Positions 1-11,395 of a stretch of 64,000 bases of DNA are shown one piece after another. Each line of letters begins with the position of its first letter. The first letter of the stretch is position 1. Below the pieces are notes generated by a model, which ran no database searches, was not told the DNA's origin, and saw nothing but the letters and a program-made list of their open reading frames with translations. Source of the DNA: Chlorops oryzae (taxonomy: Eukaryota; Arthropoda; Insecta; Diptera; Chloropidae); NCBI GenBank assembly GCA_020466095.1, contig CM035806.1:9303214-9367213 (forward strand). The letters are read 5' to 3'. The position numbers were made by a program, and so were the translations under genes.

Positions 1-228
1 TCTTTTTTGTTGTTGTTTAAGTTCATTTGAAAAATGTGAAAAATTACAAACGAACAACGGTTAACAACATGGCGACTGATTGAACATTTTGAATTCAAAA
101 TTCAGTTTGGAAAATTTTCGAGACTCTCGCGCTCTGGGTTTTTTCTGTTGTAGGGCGCGCTAATTTAGGTAGTGACACGTTCCTCCCCCATACCGTAGAG
201 ATCGTTTGAAAGAAGAGATTAACATAAA

Positions 229-578
229 GCTGAAAACACACCAACGCCAACAAATTTGTCGAGCTCAAACAAAATCCAAGCCAACAGCTTTCTGTATGCT
301 TTTTTGTCGAAGCTTCTGTTTTGCTCGTGTCGTTTTCAGTGTGCGTTGCGCCGTAAGCTTACATGAGATTATCGACGTCGACAAGCGTTCGCAACGTTTT
401 GTCGAGTTCGGTGTGGGTTAGCTGTATGGAGTGCCATATATGAACGGCGTTCGAACAAATGCGTTGACCAACAAAATGTTGTATCGTACTCGGTGTGTGT
501 TGCTAGAGATAAGAAGCAATATACTTTTGTCGAATTCGACATGAAACAACGTTTTGTTGGCTTTGGTGTGTTTTCAGC
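229..578. mobile_element. MITE-like element with about 27-bp terminal inverted repeats
   Basis: The left end begins GCTGAAAACACACCAA and the right end is its inverse, TTGGTGTGTTTTCAGC, followed inward by a shared GCCAACAAA stretch. The interior repeats short motifs around TTTTGTCGA and GTCGAATTCG in both orientations, so the whole 350 bp can fold back. No clear target-site duplication is visible (about ACATAAAG on the left against CCTAAGTG on the right), so the superfamily cannot be assigned. It encodes nothing; the short open frames over it are incidental. Confidence 0.6.
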
Positions 579-663
579 CTAAGTGTGTGACCAGACCTGT
601 AGAGAGGAATGGAATTTAGGACCCAAGGGGAATTCTCCCTGTTTGGGCTGCTTTCAGTATTAA

Positions 664-816
664 CCCTCCAATTCCTGGCTCCGTCTCCAGACGGACTTTT
701 TTCGAACAAATTACCATAAAAAAAAAAATAATTATTTCAGATTCATGTTTTTCTACCCAAAATTAGTCATATCTGAACTTTTCATTGAAAAAAAAAAAAC
801 ATGTGGCATTAGAGGG
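664..816. mobile_element. TTAA-flanked piggyBac-like MITE (153 bp)
   Basis: The element lies between TTAA at 660-663 and TTAA at 817-820. It starts CCCTCCAATTCC and ends with the inverse of CCCTCTAATGCC, giving a short TIR of type CCCTCYAAT. A TTAA target with a CCC...GGG terminus is the hallmark of the piggyBac superfamily. There is no coding capacity; the interior is A-rich with an imperfect ACATG hairpin. It is one of four TTAA elements in this window. Confidence 0.6.
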
Positions 817-1160
817 TTAAGACAAGAGGAAGACACAGAAAAATTCCATAGGGACAGCCTCAGAGATACTTAGTAAAATAATCAGGGGACCATTAGAGCA
901 AGCCCGAGCCGCTTGAAGATAATTTGAAGTACTTATAAAAACCAATAGACGCCTCGGCCAAATCCTCTTAAAAAAAAAAACATTTCCACTTTTTTCACTG
1001 CTCTGAAATATTTCCTCGAGTGTTATGGATTCGATAAGAAATCTGATCTCGAGGGTGTATCATTGGTCATTGATGTTTCGACTTTTGATCGGATATATCG
1101 ATAATTTCTTTATTAAGACTGCAGCACACAGACTGAAGTCGAATGAAAAAGTCGCAACGT

Positions 1161-1717
1161 CCCAGCGGGAAATGTCCCGCGGACATCCCCGATGATGTCC
1201 TAATGACTTCGGAGCCGGAATGCATGCTATTTCAGGGACAGGGACTTCAGCGGTGACATTATCACCGGAAGATTAGAAAATGCCACTGGTCATGTTAGGG
1301 GGGATGCGATGGCGAAAAAAGCATTTGAGAGCAGCACATTGCTCTTTTCTCTCTCTAAATGTCAATTTATAGAACCCAGTTTGATGATAACTCTCTCTTC
1401 TTTGCCCTCTCTTTGAATGTTTCGAAAATTTTTAAAAATCTATTTTTAACAATTTTTGCTCGCCTCAGCCAGAGATCGAACCCGCGATCTTCGGATTCTG
1501 AGACGAGCACTCATCCACTACGCCACTTCATGCTAACGTTCAACTGACGCTAAAACCTTATTTAAATTTCAGTAGCCAATGAGAGTCAAGCACATGAACA
1601 GCATCCCTCCACGATGACAAACATGTCCTCCAAGATGTCATGCATGACAATGTCACCTATATGTCATCGATGACATCATTGGTGACTTTGTCATGCAGGA
1701 GATAATTTTCCGCTGGG
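1161..1717. mobile_element. TIR element carrying an internal tRNA-like segment
   Basis: The ends are CCCAGCGGGAAATGTC at 1161 and the inverse of CCCAGCGGAAAATTATC at 1717. The subterminal DNA on both sides repeats ATGTC/GACAT motifs. A diverged fragment of the same family is seen at about 10567-10655, with shared words such as GATGATGTC and GGATTGCATGAAATTTC. A tRNA-like stretch sits inside at 1465-1530. No target duplication was resolved. It may be a non-autonomous DNA transposon with a SINE inserted, or a composite family. Confidence 0.5.
1465..1530 (-). repeat. tRNA-like SINE head (A and B boxes), reverse strand
   Basis: Read on the minus strand, 1525-1515 is TGGCGTAGTGG, a perfect match to the pol III A box TRGYNNARNGG. 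1482-1472 is GGTTCGATCTC, close to the B box consensus. The spacing between them is about 32 bp, as in tRNA-derived promoters. No cloverleaf good enough for a functional tRNA was seen. The segment closely resembles the copy at 4682-4740, sharing GAAGATCGCGGGTTC. Confidence 0.55.
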
Positions 1718-1750
1718 GTATGACGATGTATGTATGTATGTATGAACGTA

Positions 1751-2143
1751 ATGCTATAAACAGAATAAGGGCGTCAGCGAATATTCGCTCGACGTCGTTG
1801 CTTAAAATACACACGGTCATACGAGGTTGCCCACAACACAGCGAATTTCGCCGCGTCAAAACGCTGCAATAGATCTAATTCTAATGGTAGCGCCGGCGAC
1901 TGGCGAATAGCAGAACTTACACATCAGAAAACATATGCAGTTGTATAAAACCTTTGAGCTTTTGTTTTGAAAATGAGGGTTTGTACTTTCTGCTGGCAAT
2001 GACTTATATTTTCAATCATATTTTTTCGAAATTCAGAAAACAGCATGAGTTCGCCATTCGCTGTCATTGTGTTCACCTGCGCGAATTCTTCGGCGTATTC
2101 GCCCGGCGAATATTCGCTTACGCCCTTATTCTGTTTATAGCAT
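1751..2143. mobile_element. MITE with about 40-bp terminal inverted repeats
   Basis: The left arm, 1751-1790, starts ATGCTATAAACAGAATAAGG and is matched by the inverse at 2104-2143, with roughly one mismatch over almost 40 bp. Both arms run into GCGAATATTCGC, itself a perfect 12-bp palindrome. There is no coding capacity. The flanks contain TAAT/ATAAT but no unambiguous target duplication. Confidence 0.65.
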
Positions 2144-3273
2144 AATCCATAACAAAAATCAATGATAAAAAAAAAAATGAACAAAATTAATCACAAAAAT
2201 GATTGAATAAATTTTAAAATGTTTTTGTTTTTTACTCTCCAATTGACGGATTGTCAAAATGTCGAAACTCTTAAAGGCCTTTTTTCACGAATCAACATCA
2301 AAAAAAAAAAAGAAAAAAAAATTTACCAATTCCCGTTGTCAGCAAAGAGGCGTAAATTAACTAATCCAACAACTCGCCGAATGTTTGATGTGACTGAATG
2401 AATGAATGCCCAAACCGACTGACGCGTACTTCATACAACGGACAATCCATAAAGCCCATAGTCCAGTGATTTATGGCAATTTCCAGTTATGAGCACAACG
2501 ACGTTGCTAATGAATTTCACTCGCGGAAGACTCTTAAAATTTCGTATGTATCAATGTTGGCTCGTTGTTTTTTTCCTCCTTCCAGCTTGCCGTTGCGAAT
2601 GAAACCAAAGACAAAAAATTCAAAAAAAAAAAAAAAAAAAAATTATAAAAAAAAATAAAAAATTAAAAATTCCAAATAGCGAAAAGAGAAAGGGGGGAAA
2701 AAACGAAGTCATAAACCGATTTCACGCCTTTGTGTCGACGTTTTTCTTTTCAATTTACGAGCAAGAGAAGGCAAACAACATTTTCGTTTACGTTTACGTT
2801 TACGTACGAAATTTCCCTCTTGAAAATTTTCCTCTTTTCCAGACGGGGTACAAATGACCTGCAATTGCCTCGTTCACTCGCTCGCTCGCTCACACTCACG
2901 CTGACCGCCCGATTAACCGACTGACTGACTCACTATCCGACCGACTGACTGACTGTCTGAACGACCGAACAACCGAGCCGTGGAGTCGCTCTGCTTCGTT
3001 CGCCTACCATAAACGCCTGATTGCCATTTCAACTGCAGGGCAATTCTATGAATCTTTTTGATTTTCCTTTTTTCTTTTTCCATTTCTCTATTTCGTTCTT
3101 TTTTTTATTTTTGTTTTTGTTGCCTCTTTTCCTTTTTAATACAAACGTCAACGAAAAAAAATCTGATGTTTACAATCTTCGCAATTTATTTAGCCAATTT
3201 GTTCCTGCGAGCGAGCGCATTCGAGTTCGCGTATGACGAACTGTGTGTGAGCAATAATACTACCGCAAGAAGG

Positions 3274-3313
<40 letters not shown>

Positions 3314-4085
3314 AACAGAAAGGAGAACACCAAAGGAAAAAAAAGCGCAGAAGGAAAAAATGAATTTTTAACGGAATTTTGCTTGCAACAACAACAATAG
3401 CAACAACAACAAATTCAACAAATATAAAAATGAATGGAAAAATTAGTCTTGCTGACTCCGGTGTCGGCCTCCCCCCACACATGCACACACACACACGCAC
3501 ACACAATCATACCCACACAACTCCCCCCTCACTCGTCGCACACTCTCACACAAAAAACAAAAAAAAAAAGAAACGAAAGGAAAGGAAGAAAAAAAAAACA
3601 CTCACTCTCATGACGACTGACGGGAAGTGGCAGCTACAAAAGTAGCACTCGAGCACTTGAGAAACGTATTGAATTTAATTTAATACACTCGACACGGCAA
3701 TAAATCTTTCGTCGATGACTGCGCCAAAATTAAACAGTCCGACAATAAAAATATAAAAAAAAAGCCCGTACGAAAGCACAAATTTCAACAACAACAACAA
3801 CAATAATAACAGCAACGACGAACAACAAAAACACCAGAAGCACATAAAAATCATGGAAAAGCATTGAGGAATGTGAAGAAAGGAAATAATGCTAATAAAA
3901 TTGAAAGAAAGTCGAGTACGAACAGCGCCATTTGCACGATTGCCAACTGCCGACTGCCAACTGCTTGCTTACTGCTTACATTGTTGCCTCTCTGTTTGTG
4001 ACTTCTGAATTGGGGCAGATTGGGTGGCGCTGACGTGAAGTGGTGGCGGGAGAGGATGGCCAAAAAAAAAAGAGAAAAAACAAAG
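2144..4085. other. AT-rich DNA without a gene; several microsatellites
   Basis: I see no coding exon or recognisable transposon here. It holds A-runs (about 2620-2660), CTCG/GACT tetranucleotide repeats at about 2875-2965, a poly-A run at about 3278-3312, a CA-rich stretch at about 3474-3560 and CAA repeats at about 3786-3805. Short open frames across these tracts are low complexity. Confidence 0.6.
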
Positions 4086-4314
4086 AGAAAAAATACCCTG
4101 CAGGAAACCTGTCGGCACATGACCCAATGTCTACAATGAGTCAATAGGTATAGTTCATCTCTGTCGACCATGTCAACAAGAATTCTATATATTTAATATT
4201 TGTGAGTTTTTACTGCAGTGTGAATGCGATAGAAACAATCAACGAGGCTCCTTCTACAGCTAGATTTCATTCATTTAACATATTTGCTGAACACAACTCA
4301 GAGGCCTCAATACT

Positions 4315-4382
4315 TAGCATAGAGCATGCGTTCTCGCCCAGCAGTCTGAAGGTTCCCGGTTCAAACCACAGCAAAGGCGGAT
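4315..4382 (+). repeat. tRNA-like SINE head, plus strand
   Basis: TAGCATAGAGC at 4315-4325 fits the A box except for its last base. GGTTCAAACCA at 4359-4369 fits the B box, 34 bp downstream. It is followed by an AT-rich body. It is probably a decayed tRNA-derived SINE rather than a gene. Confidence 0.45.
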
Positions 4383-4681
4383 GAAAATGTGAAAAAGTGA
4401 TGTATAAAAATTATTTAATCTATTCTTCCGGCTTTTAGGTCAATGATTTCTGTTATGAAAACTTATTTAAAAATAATTTAACATAAATCAATTCCTACGC
4501 TCAGAGGTGAAAAAGCAAATTATATGCATAAGTCTTTCAAAAAATCATGTCTTGGATTGGAAAAATTTTTAATTTGTTACCATAAATATTTTTCCTGAAA
4601 GCTTTTTGGTTTTTAAACTATTATTTACTTTAAAAAAAGTAAATAAATAAAAAAAATAAACAAAAAAAAAATAATGCTCGC

Positions 4682-4740
4682 GAGATTTGAACCCGCGATC
4701 TTCAGAGCTCAAGGCAAGCACTCAACGCATTGAGCCACCA
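4682..4740 (-). repeat. tRNA-like SINE head, reverse strand
   Basis: On the minus strand, TGGCTCAATGC at 4737-4727 is the A box with one mismatch, and GGTTCAAATCTC at 4693-4682 is the B box. The intervening sequence is close to that at 1465-1530, so both probably belong to one family. An A-rich stretch lies beside it at 4630-4675. Confidence 0.5.
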
Positions 4741-4993
4741 TAGGCACACGAATGGCTCTTGCTATTGACGTACTAAAATAAATGCCTTCATAATGGTTCC
4801 CTCGTCAATAGCATGTCAATTGTTTGTCTCCACTATTGGTGGTTTTGCAATGACAAGCAATGTTAATTGTCTATAGCGGTTTGCATTGCGAAGGGCATAC
4901 TAATTGGTCAGTAGTACTGTTAGACGCGGACAGTAGAAAAAGAGTATAGATTCACTACTGTCATTTCCTGCTGAGTATATAAAGCAGTGGCGT

Positions 4994-5454
4994 CAGTGCT
5001 CGGACTTCTACCACTTTAGTGGTAGATCAACCATTATTTTCACTTTCTACCACTTCTACCACACTAGGTCCAAATCTGGCAATTTTTTTTTTTTTTTTTT
5101 TACTTATTTATTGATTAGTTTTATTTATTTTCTGATCATTTAGAATAATTGAGAACATAAAAATGTGGTTCAATGTTATGTATTATTGAAAAATATGTTC
5201 GCAGCTTCCTATTGTCAAGAATGTTGTCAAAAATGGCAGTATTGGCGTTTAACGACATCCAATAAATATTGAAACATTTTTTTTATAACAAGAGAAAATA
5301 CCTAAAAACAATTAAGTTAACCAATTTTCTACATAATCAGATGTGATATATTGTAGTACCATTTTAAACAAATTTTAAATCTACCACTTTTTATAAAAAT
5401 CTACCAATTCTTTAAAAATCTACCACCTTTAAAAATTTTCAAGTCCGAGCACTG
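4994..5454. mobile_element. hAT-type MITE with perfect 8-bp target duplication
   Basis: AGTGGCGT occurs at 4986-4993 and again at 5455-5462, immediately outside TIRs that start CAGTGCTCGGACTT and end AAGTCCGAGCACTG. An 8-bp duplication and CA...TG ends are typical of the hAT superfamily. The 461-bp interior repeats TCTACCAC many times near both ends and has a 19-base T run. It has no open frame of note and would need a transposase from elsewhere. Confidence 0.85.
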
Positions 5455-5549
5455 AGTGGCGTTGTTCAAATTGCGACCAGTGATGCCAGGTTGAGGGACT
5501 TTTCCGATTTTATCTATTTATAACCAAAAAGGGATTTTTCGTTTTTATA

Positions 5550-5698
5550 CAGTGATACTCTCTTCTTGCGGACACCATTTTTAAACGGACACATTTTCGG
5601 TATTCTCCAGTATTCCCGATTCTCAAAAATGTGTAGTTTCCTCTCAAGCGGATATATTTATCGGTCCCATAGGTGTCCGCTTTAGAGAGAGTACACTG
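5550..5698. mobile_element. TA-flanked pogo/Tc1-like MITE (149 bp)
   Basis: TA dinucleotides at 5548-5549 and 5699-5700 flank ends CAGTGATACTCTCTT and the inverse of CAGTGTACTCTCTCT. Inside, GCGGACACC (left) and GGTGTCCGC (right) extend the inverted repeat. TA target use with CAGTG termini suits pogo/Tc1-mariner-type non-autonomous elements. A second, expanded relative is at about 11583-11912. Confidence 0.75.
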
Positions 5699-7501
5699 TA
5701 TTTTTATGAAAAACAAAAAAAAAAGAATTTTTTTTTAAACATTCGAGGGTAAATTGGTTTCCAAATACTGGCATCACTTATGGCGACCTATAAATCAATA
5801 ATGACAGTAAATTGCTCCGAAAGGACACGTCAAATAACCCAAAATTCAAGTTTTTCCCCCTAAGCATGGAAAAAATCGAGATGAGCTGAAGAGAAAGGAA
5901 TTTTTTAATGACCATTTTGTTCCCTACACTTAAAGGGTATATTTCTGGAACGGGAACCTTTCGAAAAACTAGGCGGATGTGTTCAAGGGGAAAAAATATA
6001 GTCCCCCCCTAAAAATGCCTAAATTTTCCTCTAGAAGCCACAAAAAAGAACCCCCAAACTGGCAGCCCTGCGATCAATCCTCCCCTAATCGCCCATATTC
6101 CCTTAGAGACACCTACGCATAAACACTCCCACACACATAAATACATAAAGAGAAAGCGAGAGAGAGAGAGAGAGAGAGAGAGACGCGCTTATCAAATGAA
6201 GTGGCACAAATTTAAAGAGATGCCCTCGCCTCCTCCCAAAAAAAAAAATAAATAAAAAAAAAAAAGAAAACTAGCACCACTGAATGTGGGTTCATGTGCT
6301 GAGGAGAATACCCCCCACACATTTCCATTGAGACTTTTATTTATTTATTTTTTTCCATTAAGTACAAAAATCTTTTGTGATGATTGAAAGGGAAAAGAAA
6401 TTCAGAATTCTATGACTTTATGGACTTGTAACAAAAGTATTTTCGAGTGCTTAGTTTTTTTTTTCTTCTATTCTCTTCAAATACCTACATTTCTTTTGCT
6501 ACTTTGGTGAAAAGTTTTCTTCTTCTTCAGCTTAATTCTTAAGAGTTATAAAAAAAGTTCCCCCCAAAAATATTGCAGCGAACGATTTTTATGGAATATG
6601 GCAACATCCAAGACATACGAATATGTGGGCACAATTCCCTTTGTCGATCTGTCGGTCGATTGAACTGAAGCCCCTTGAAAGAAAATTGTACCTAGACTGA
6701 ATGGATTTTTTTGGGGTGCTTTTTTGGAGCCTTCTTCGTTTGCGACTCTTCAGATTGACTGTTAAAATTTTTGACTAAAAATCCACTTGGACCACTCTTG
6801 CTTCTTCGGTAGGGACTTTCGGAATTATAAGGATATATGTATCTACATATACAGTCACTTATTCTAAATGAATATTTCCCGGGAGTAAAGGAAGTATTCT
6901 AAGCCTCGAACCAAGAAAAAATGTGATGGCCTTTGCTTAGATAACATCGAGGAATGAACCAACTAAATTTTCGGGTTCGTTTCTAACATTAAGGCGTAGC
7001 TCTTCGTCGGTTTAAGCGCTCTCGAATGTTTAAATTCTTCTAAAAATATTGACCTCTAGTTCTTCATGCCATTTAAGTCAAAAAATATTATGCTATATTT
7101 GACAGTTTATCAAAAATATTTCCATAAAAAATTAATAACCAAGTTTAAAACTTCCTTGAAGACTACATTTGAGAATTAAACTCAAATAGTTTAAACTAGG
7201 TTGGAGACTATGAGCCTTAAATGAAAAGGGTCTGGCGGGTTAAGCAAAGGCATGCGGCATCATGAAAGGAATTTTTAAAATTTATTGATTTTTCGATAGG
7301 TGCCATCTAAAAACACTGTGGAGACCACTTTTTAGATTTTTATTTTGAACGTTCCTTGAAATATCCTGGAAAATCCTCTTTTAATAAGCCTTTTTTCAAA
7401 AATTTTATATCTCAACAACCAATTGAGATAGAGAGACGATCTAAGCAGATTCTGTTAGATAATAAAACAGGGAAGCTAAAAATTTTTTTTTTTAATTTTT
7501 A

Positions 7502-7559
7502 CACTGAGAAAATTTTTTTCACAAAACTAAAAAGAAAATTTTGAATATTTTTTTCAGTG
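7502..7559. repeat. 58-bp foldback with TA flanks
   Basis: CACTGAGAAAATTTTTTTC on the left is inversely matched by a run ending TTTTTTTCAGTG on the right, with TA on either side. It could be an extremely short MITE or solo hairpin. Confidence 0.4.
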
Positions 7560-8758
7560 TATTACCAGTTTCCCGCCACTCTATAATTGGCTTTTAAAAA
7601 CACCCCTTAGTATTTACTTTCATTTAATAGAAAAAAAATATTTCAATCAGATGGCGCAGCAGTGTGATATTCAAAAAATTGCAAGTGCACCTACATATAT
7701 GCTCCCAGTACTAATATCCAGTACATATGTGTGCAATATGGTACAAAAACACATCACTCATACCCATTTGACCAAATTTTTTGATTTTAAGATTCCAACA
7801 AAAAAAAAAGAGGTAAAATTCCCACGGTATCCCAACATTGTCAAATGATTGTAATTCTATTGTCACACGGTAGATTTGTTCCAGGAAAAAAAAAAAAAAA
7901 AACGCTTCAAAACACATGTTGAAACATGACATGAAGATAATAGAAAAAATATAAAAATAAATGAATATGAATTGAAAAGGGGAATTCCGTGAATTAAAAT
8001 AAATCTCGCGAAAATTGCGCTGATAGAAAAAATATTTTCTTTCAAATATTCTAATGAGATCGTGTAAAAACGGGATCCATTTTTTTTTTGCACCATGTCA
8101 AAAAAAAGACCTTGAAACAGATCATTTTTGATAGGCAAAAAAAAAAAACCCAAACTAGTAACAACAAAACAAAAAAAAAACATTCTAGCTTACAAAGTAA
8201 ATTGTTCAAGTCTTCAAGTGCTTGAGCACATTGTCGTCCTTCGAGGTCGTCCTTCAGCCAATGGGCTAATGTTCGGAAGAGATCTTCTTTCAAATCAAGA
8301 TGTATACGAACCTGTAAGGGAATAAGAAAAGAGTATTTCAGTTATCACGAATCTCATGAAAAGCCGCATACATAGTACACAAACACACATTCATACATAC
8401 TGACATATGTACTTATAAATAAATGGGTTTAAATAAAAATCTATTTTATCTAAAAAAAAAAAAAAAACACAACAATTGAATAAAAAAATAAAACAACCGG
8501 GAAAAGAAAGTTCACAAAAGACTCCTTGCAGAGTTTTGCTGTCGAAATTTTTGGGGTAGCTACCCACACTTTCTCGTAAGAGAAGAAATCGCTCGACGTC
8601 TGACTCACGACACGACATGTATGAGGGAGAAGGAGAAGTAGTAGGAGTAGGAGTTCGTTCGTTCCCACTGAGTGCAGCTAATCACTTTATGGCTTCGATC
8701 GCAGGGATTAAGCGAGCCTGCTTCAGTTTGAGCGTGTTTATGAGTGTCTATCTATAGC

Positions 8759-8760
<2 letters not shown>

Positions 8761-8789
<29 letters not shown>

Positions 8790-8790
8790 T
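8761..8790. repeat. GT microsatellite
   Basis: About 14 tandem GT units are followed by TTGTGTGCGG. Confidence 0.9.
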
Positions 8791-9248
8791 GTGTGCGGAT
8801 AGAAAGTCGTCATGGGAATATTTTTGCAGTCACTCGCTGCAGTCGATCAAAAACTCTCTTCGCGACTTCTGCTGGCAATTAAACCAATTAATCGAGCAAT
8901 AATAAAACTGACAGCAAGCAGCATGATGCAGCGCGCATCTAAGCGATCGTTGTTGCGATTAAACGGTAACATAATTCATATCGACACCATCGCGGATCAC
9001 GGTTGAGACTGACTTCTTTTTTTTTTCTTTCATTTTTGTTTCGTTCCAACCGAAAATTCATAGTGTGGCGCCTTCGAATGTTTAATTTGAAAGCTACCAG
9101 CATTCGCAGCAACATGTTGCAGTGCAGCACGGCACGGCACGGCAGCAGACAATGGAGTGGCACAATTTCACACAGGCGCGTTGCAGTGGCAAGACAAGAC
9201 ACAACAAAACACATCATGATGGAGGCATTATCTGATCTTCCATCTCTT

Positions 9249-9283
<35 letters not shown>

Positions 9284-9958
9284 AAAACCTCAATGGCTGG
9301 AAAGGAAACAACGTTGAATGTTTATTTTGTTGTTGGTGCTGCAGTTTTTGCGCTGAATTTTCTTCTTCTTTTTCTTTTTTTAATTTAAGAAAACACTTTT
9401 TTTTTTTCTTCCATCTATCTTTATTATTGTTGTTTTTTGTTTCTTGTTTCCCCTGCGTTTGTTCACGTTAAAAAATACCTTCGAAAAATGCTCGAAATGA
9501 CTGAAGTCTTCTGATGGCCTGAGTCAGTGTCTGTGCCTCATCACGTTTCGAGTGAAGAGTTTTTCGGTTTTGCCTTCTTTTGTTTTTTCAATTTTTTCTT
9601 TTCATATTTTTTTTAAAATATTTTTTTTTTTTTTTAGCCCCGTTTATCTTGGTTAGGCTTCGTTTCCATTGAAACAAACGATGATATCATTAAGCGTTAA
9701 AATTCACAAAAGCATAAAGAACGACGAAGGGAAAAATGCATATCTACGCATCGGACGACGACGACGACGACGACTTACACATTGATATGAATCTTGCCAG
9801 CCAAATTGCCTGCCTGCCTGTCTTCCTCACTTGCCTCACCGCCTCAGTGGCTCAGTGCCTGCCAGTGTTTCCCTTCTGACTTGATCTGTTTGAAAACCGC
9901 TCGTCTTCTTTCGAGTAATTTAAAAGGCATTCTTTTGTATTCATCTTAAAGGAAGGAG

Positions 9959-9963
<5 letters not shown>

Positions 9964-10024
<61 letters not shown>
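9964..10024. repeat. GA microsatellite, about 30 units
   Basis: Uninterrupted AG dinucleotides, followed by an A run. Leucine/serine-rich frames read from it are artefacts. Confidence 0.95.
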
Positions 10025-10029
<5 letters not shown>

Positions 10030-10920
10030 AAAGCAGAAAATTCCAAAATAAGAGAACAAAAATGTACGCAGAAAGATTTGCGCCAGTCTCTTGGTGGCCA
10101 CAGGCAGGCAGGCTGGATGGCTGGCAGGCATTCCATGTATGACAAGCCGAACAATTTGACATAATTTATACGTCAAATGACTGCAAATTGATGTTAAATG
10201 ATCTTCGATTTTATTTACACAATGTCGTGTGACTTTTTCCTCATGTCTGTCGCTCAGTCTGTCCGTCTGTCTGTCTGTTTACCTAAACAATCTTCACGTA
10301 CGGGCTTGTATACATATGTGCATATATTCTTCTGTATGGATTTAAGTACTTCATGCTTCTTTTGATGCGCTCGAAATCGAGTGTCATTTCCGTTAACGTC
10401 ATTTAAAAGCACAGGAACTGACAGTCTTCAAATAAGAACGTGCTTTAACCCTTGCACGACCACCAAAATCGCATTCTTTTTTTTTTTTTTTTTTTTTTTT
10501 TTGCTTCTAAAGAATGTAGGTAGATGGCTCTTCAGAGGAACTACTCTTTCTTTAGATGCTTGACCCAGAAGGAAATGTCACCCTGACAAAATCGATGATG
10601 TCACGGTGACTTTGGAGGCGGATTGCATGAAATTTCGTGAAAATGTCACCTATATAGGGTTATCAAGCGTACTTATTTTGCCGTACATGTACTGATTTTG
10701 CGACCCTTGTCCTGATATACCGATTTTTTAGAAAATATGAACTGCCTTTTAACCGTATTGTTTGAATTTAATTTTATTTTTTTTTTTTTTTTTTTAGAAA
10801 TTTTCACAGTAGGATCGCCTTCATCTTTATCCGAATTTATAGTTTTTCATATTTACGAAATTAAAATCAATTGGAAAACTTGAACGAATTTCTGATCACA
10901 AAAACAAATAATGAAGTACT

Positions 10921-11200
10921 AAGGTTAGGTTAGCGTAATAGGATTAGGATTTAGGAAATAGGATAGGAGTAGGCTTAGGTTATAGGTTATTAGTTTGTAT
11001 AGTTTAGGTTAGGTTAGTTGTTAGGTTTTTAGGAATTAGGTTAAGTTAGGATGGTTAGGTTTTAGGTTTATAGTTTTTATAGTTAGATTAATAAGTTAGG
11101 TTAGAATTTGTTAAGAGTTAGTTAGGTTAGGTTAGGTTTTAGGTTAGGTTAGATAGTGTAGTTAGGTTAGGTAGTAGGTTAGGTTAGGTTAGGTTAGGTT
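10921..11200 (+). repeat. Degenerate interstitial TTAGG (arthropod telomere-type) array
   Basis: The stretch is dominated by TTAGG in one orientation, degenerate on the left and cleanest at 11173-11200, where several perfect units run in a row. CTAACCTAACTTAACCTAA, the complementary orientation, reappears at about 11394-11412 after the SINE. TTAGG is the ancestral arthropod telomere repeat, while Diptera use retroelement or satellite telomeres, so a chromosome end is not implied. Confidence 0.75.
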
Positions 11201-11395
11201 TCAGGGGCCGTTTCTGTGCCGTAGTTGGTTGAGATTCCAATTTACAGAGCGATAGGCCCTAGGTTAAACTCCCAGCTGAGGTCGTGGATTTTTGTGTAAT
11301 TTTTTCAGTTTCAGTTTTTTTTTTTCAATTTTTTGTGGTATCACATCGGACCCATTTGGTGCAGAGTGTATGTGTCACCCTTGGAGGCAGCCAAA
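11201..11395 (+). mobile_element. tRNA-derived SINE-like element beside the TTAGG array
   Basis: TGCCGTAGTTGG at 11216-11227 resembles the A box (one mismatch). GGTTAAACTCC at 11262-11272 resembles the B box at the expected spacing of about 34 bp. The tRNA-like head is followed by T-rich DNA and ATCGGACCCATTTGGTGC. The element is bounded by TTAGG repeats on its left and the inverse orientation on its right. The 3' end is uncertain. Confidence 0.5.

Larger units (their letters stand above)
4090..4985. repeat. Diverged copy of the TTGAC-rich repeat found in the large palindrome arms
   Basis: 4090-4190 (ACCCTGCAGGAAACCTGTCG, then AGGTATAGTTCATCT and GACCATGTCAACAA) parallels 28850-29010. 4905-4980 (GTCAGTAGTACTGTT, then AAAGAGTATAGATTCACT and CATTTCCTGC) parallels 29157-29220. 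The middle, about 4200-4760, is unrelated and holds two tRNA-like pieces, so it looks like later insertions. Confidence 0.55.
5701..10440. other. Long AT-rich stretch without a recognisable gene
   Basis: It contains a GA run (6150-6182), a tiny TA-flanked foldback (7502-7559), a GT run (8761-8790), a T run (9252-9282), CGA triplets (9756-9773) and a GA run (9964-10024). 8550-9220 is less AT-rich, with several CpG clusters, and could contain untranslated exon or enhancer DNA, but I found no splice-consistent coding frame. Confidence 0.55.

Noticed and set aside
1465..1530. Possible functional tRNA genes at 1465, 4315, 4682 and 11216
   Set aside because: A and B boxes are present, but no acceptor stem pairing or anticodon arm could be built.
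10921..11200. True telomere end
   Set aside because: Array is short, degenerate and interstitial, and flies lack TTAGG telomeres.
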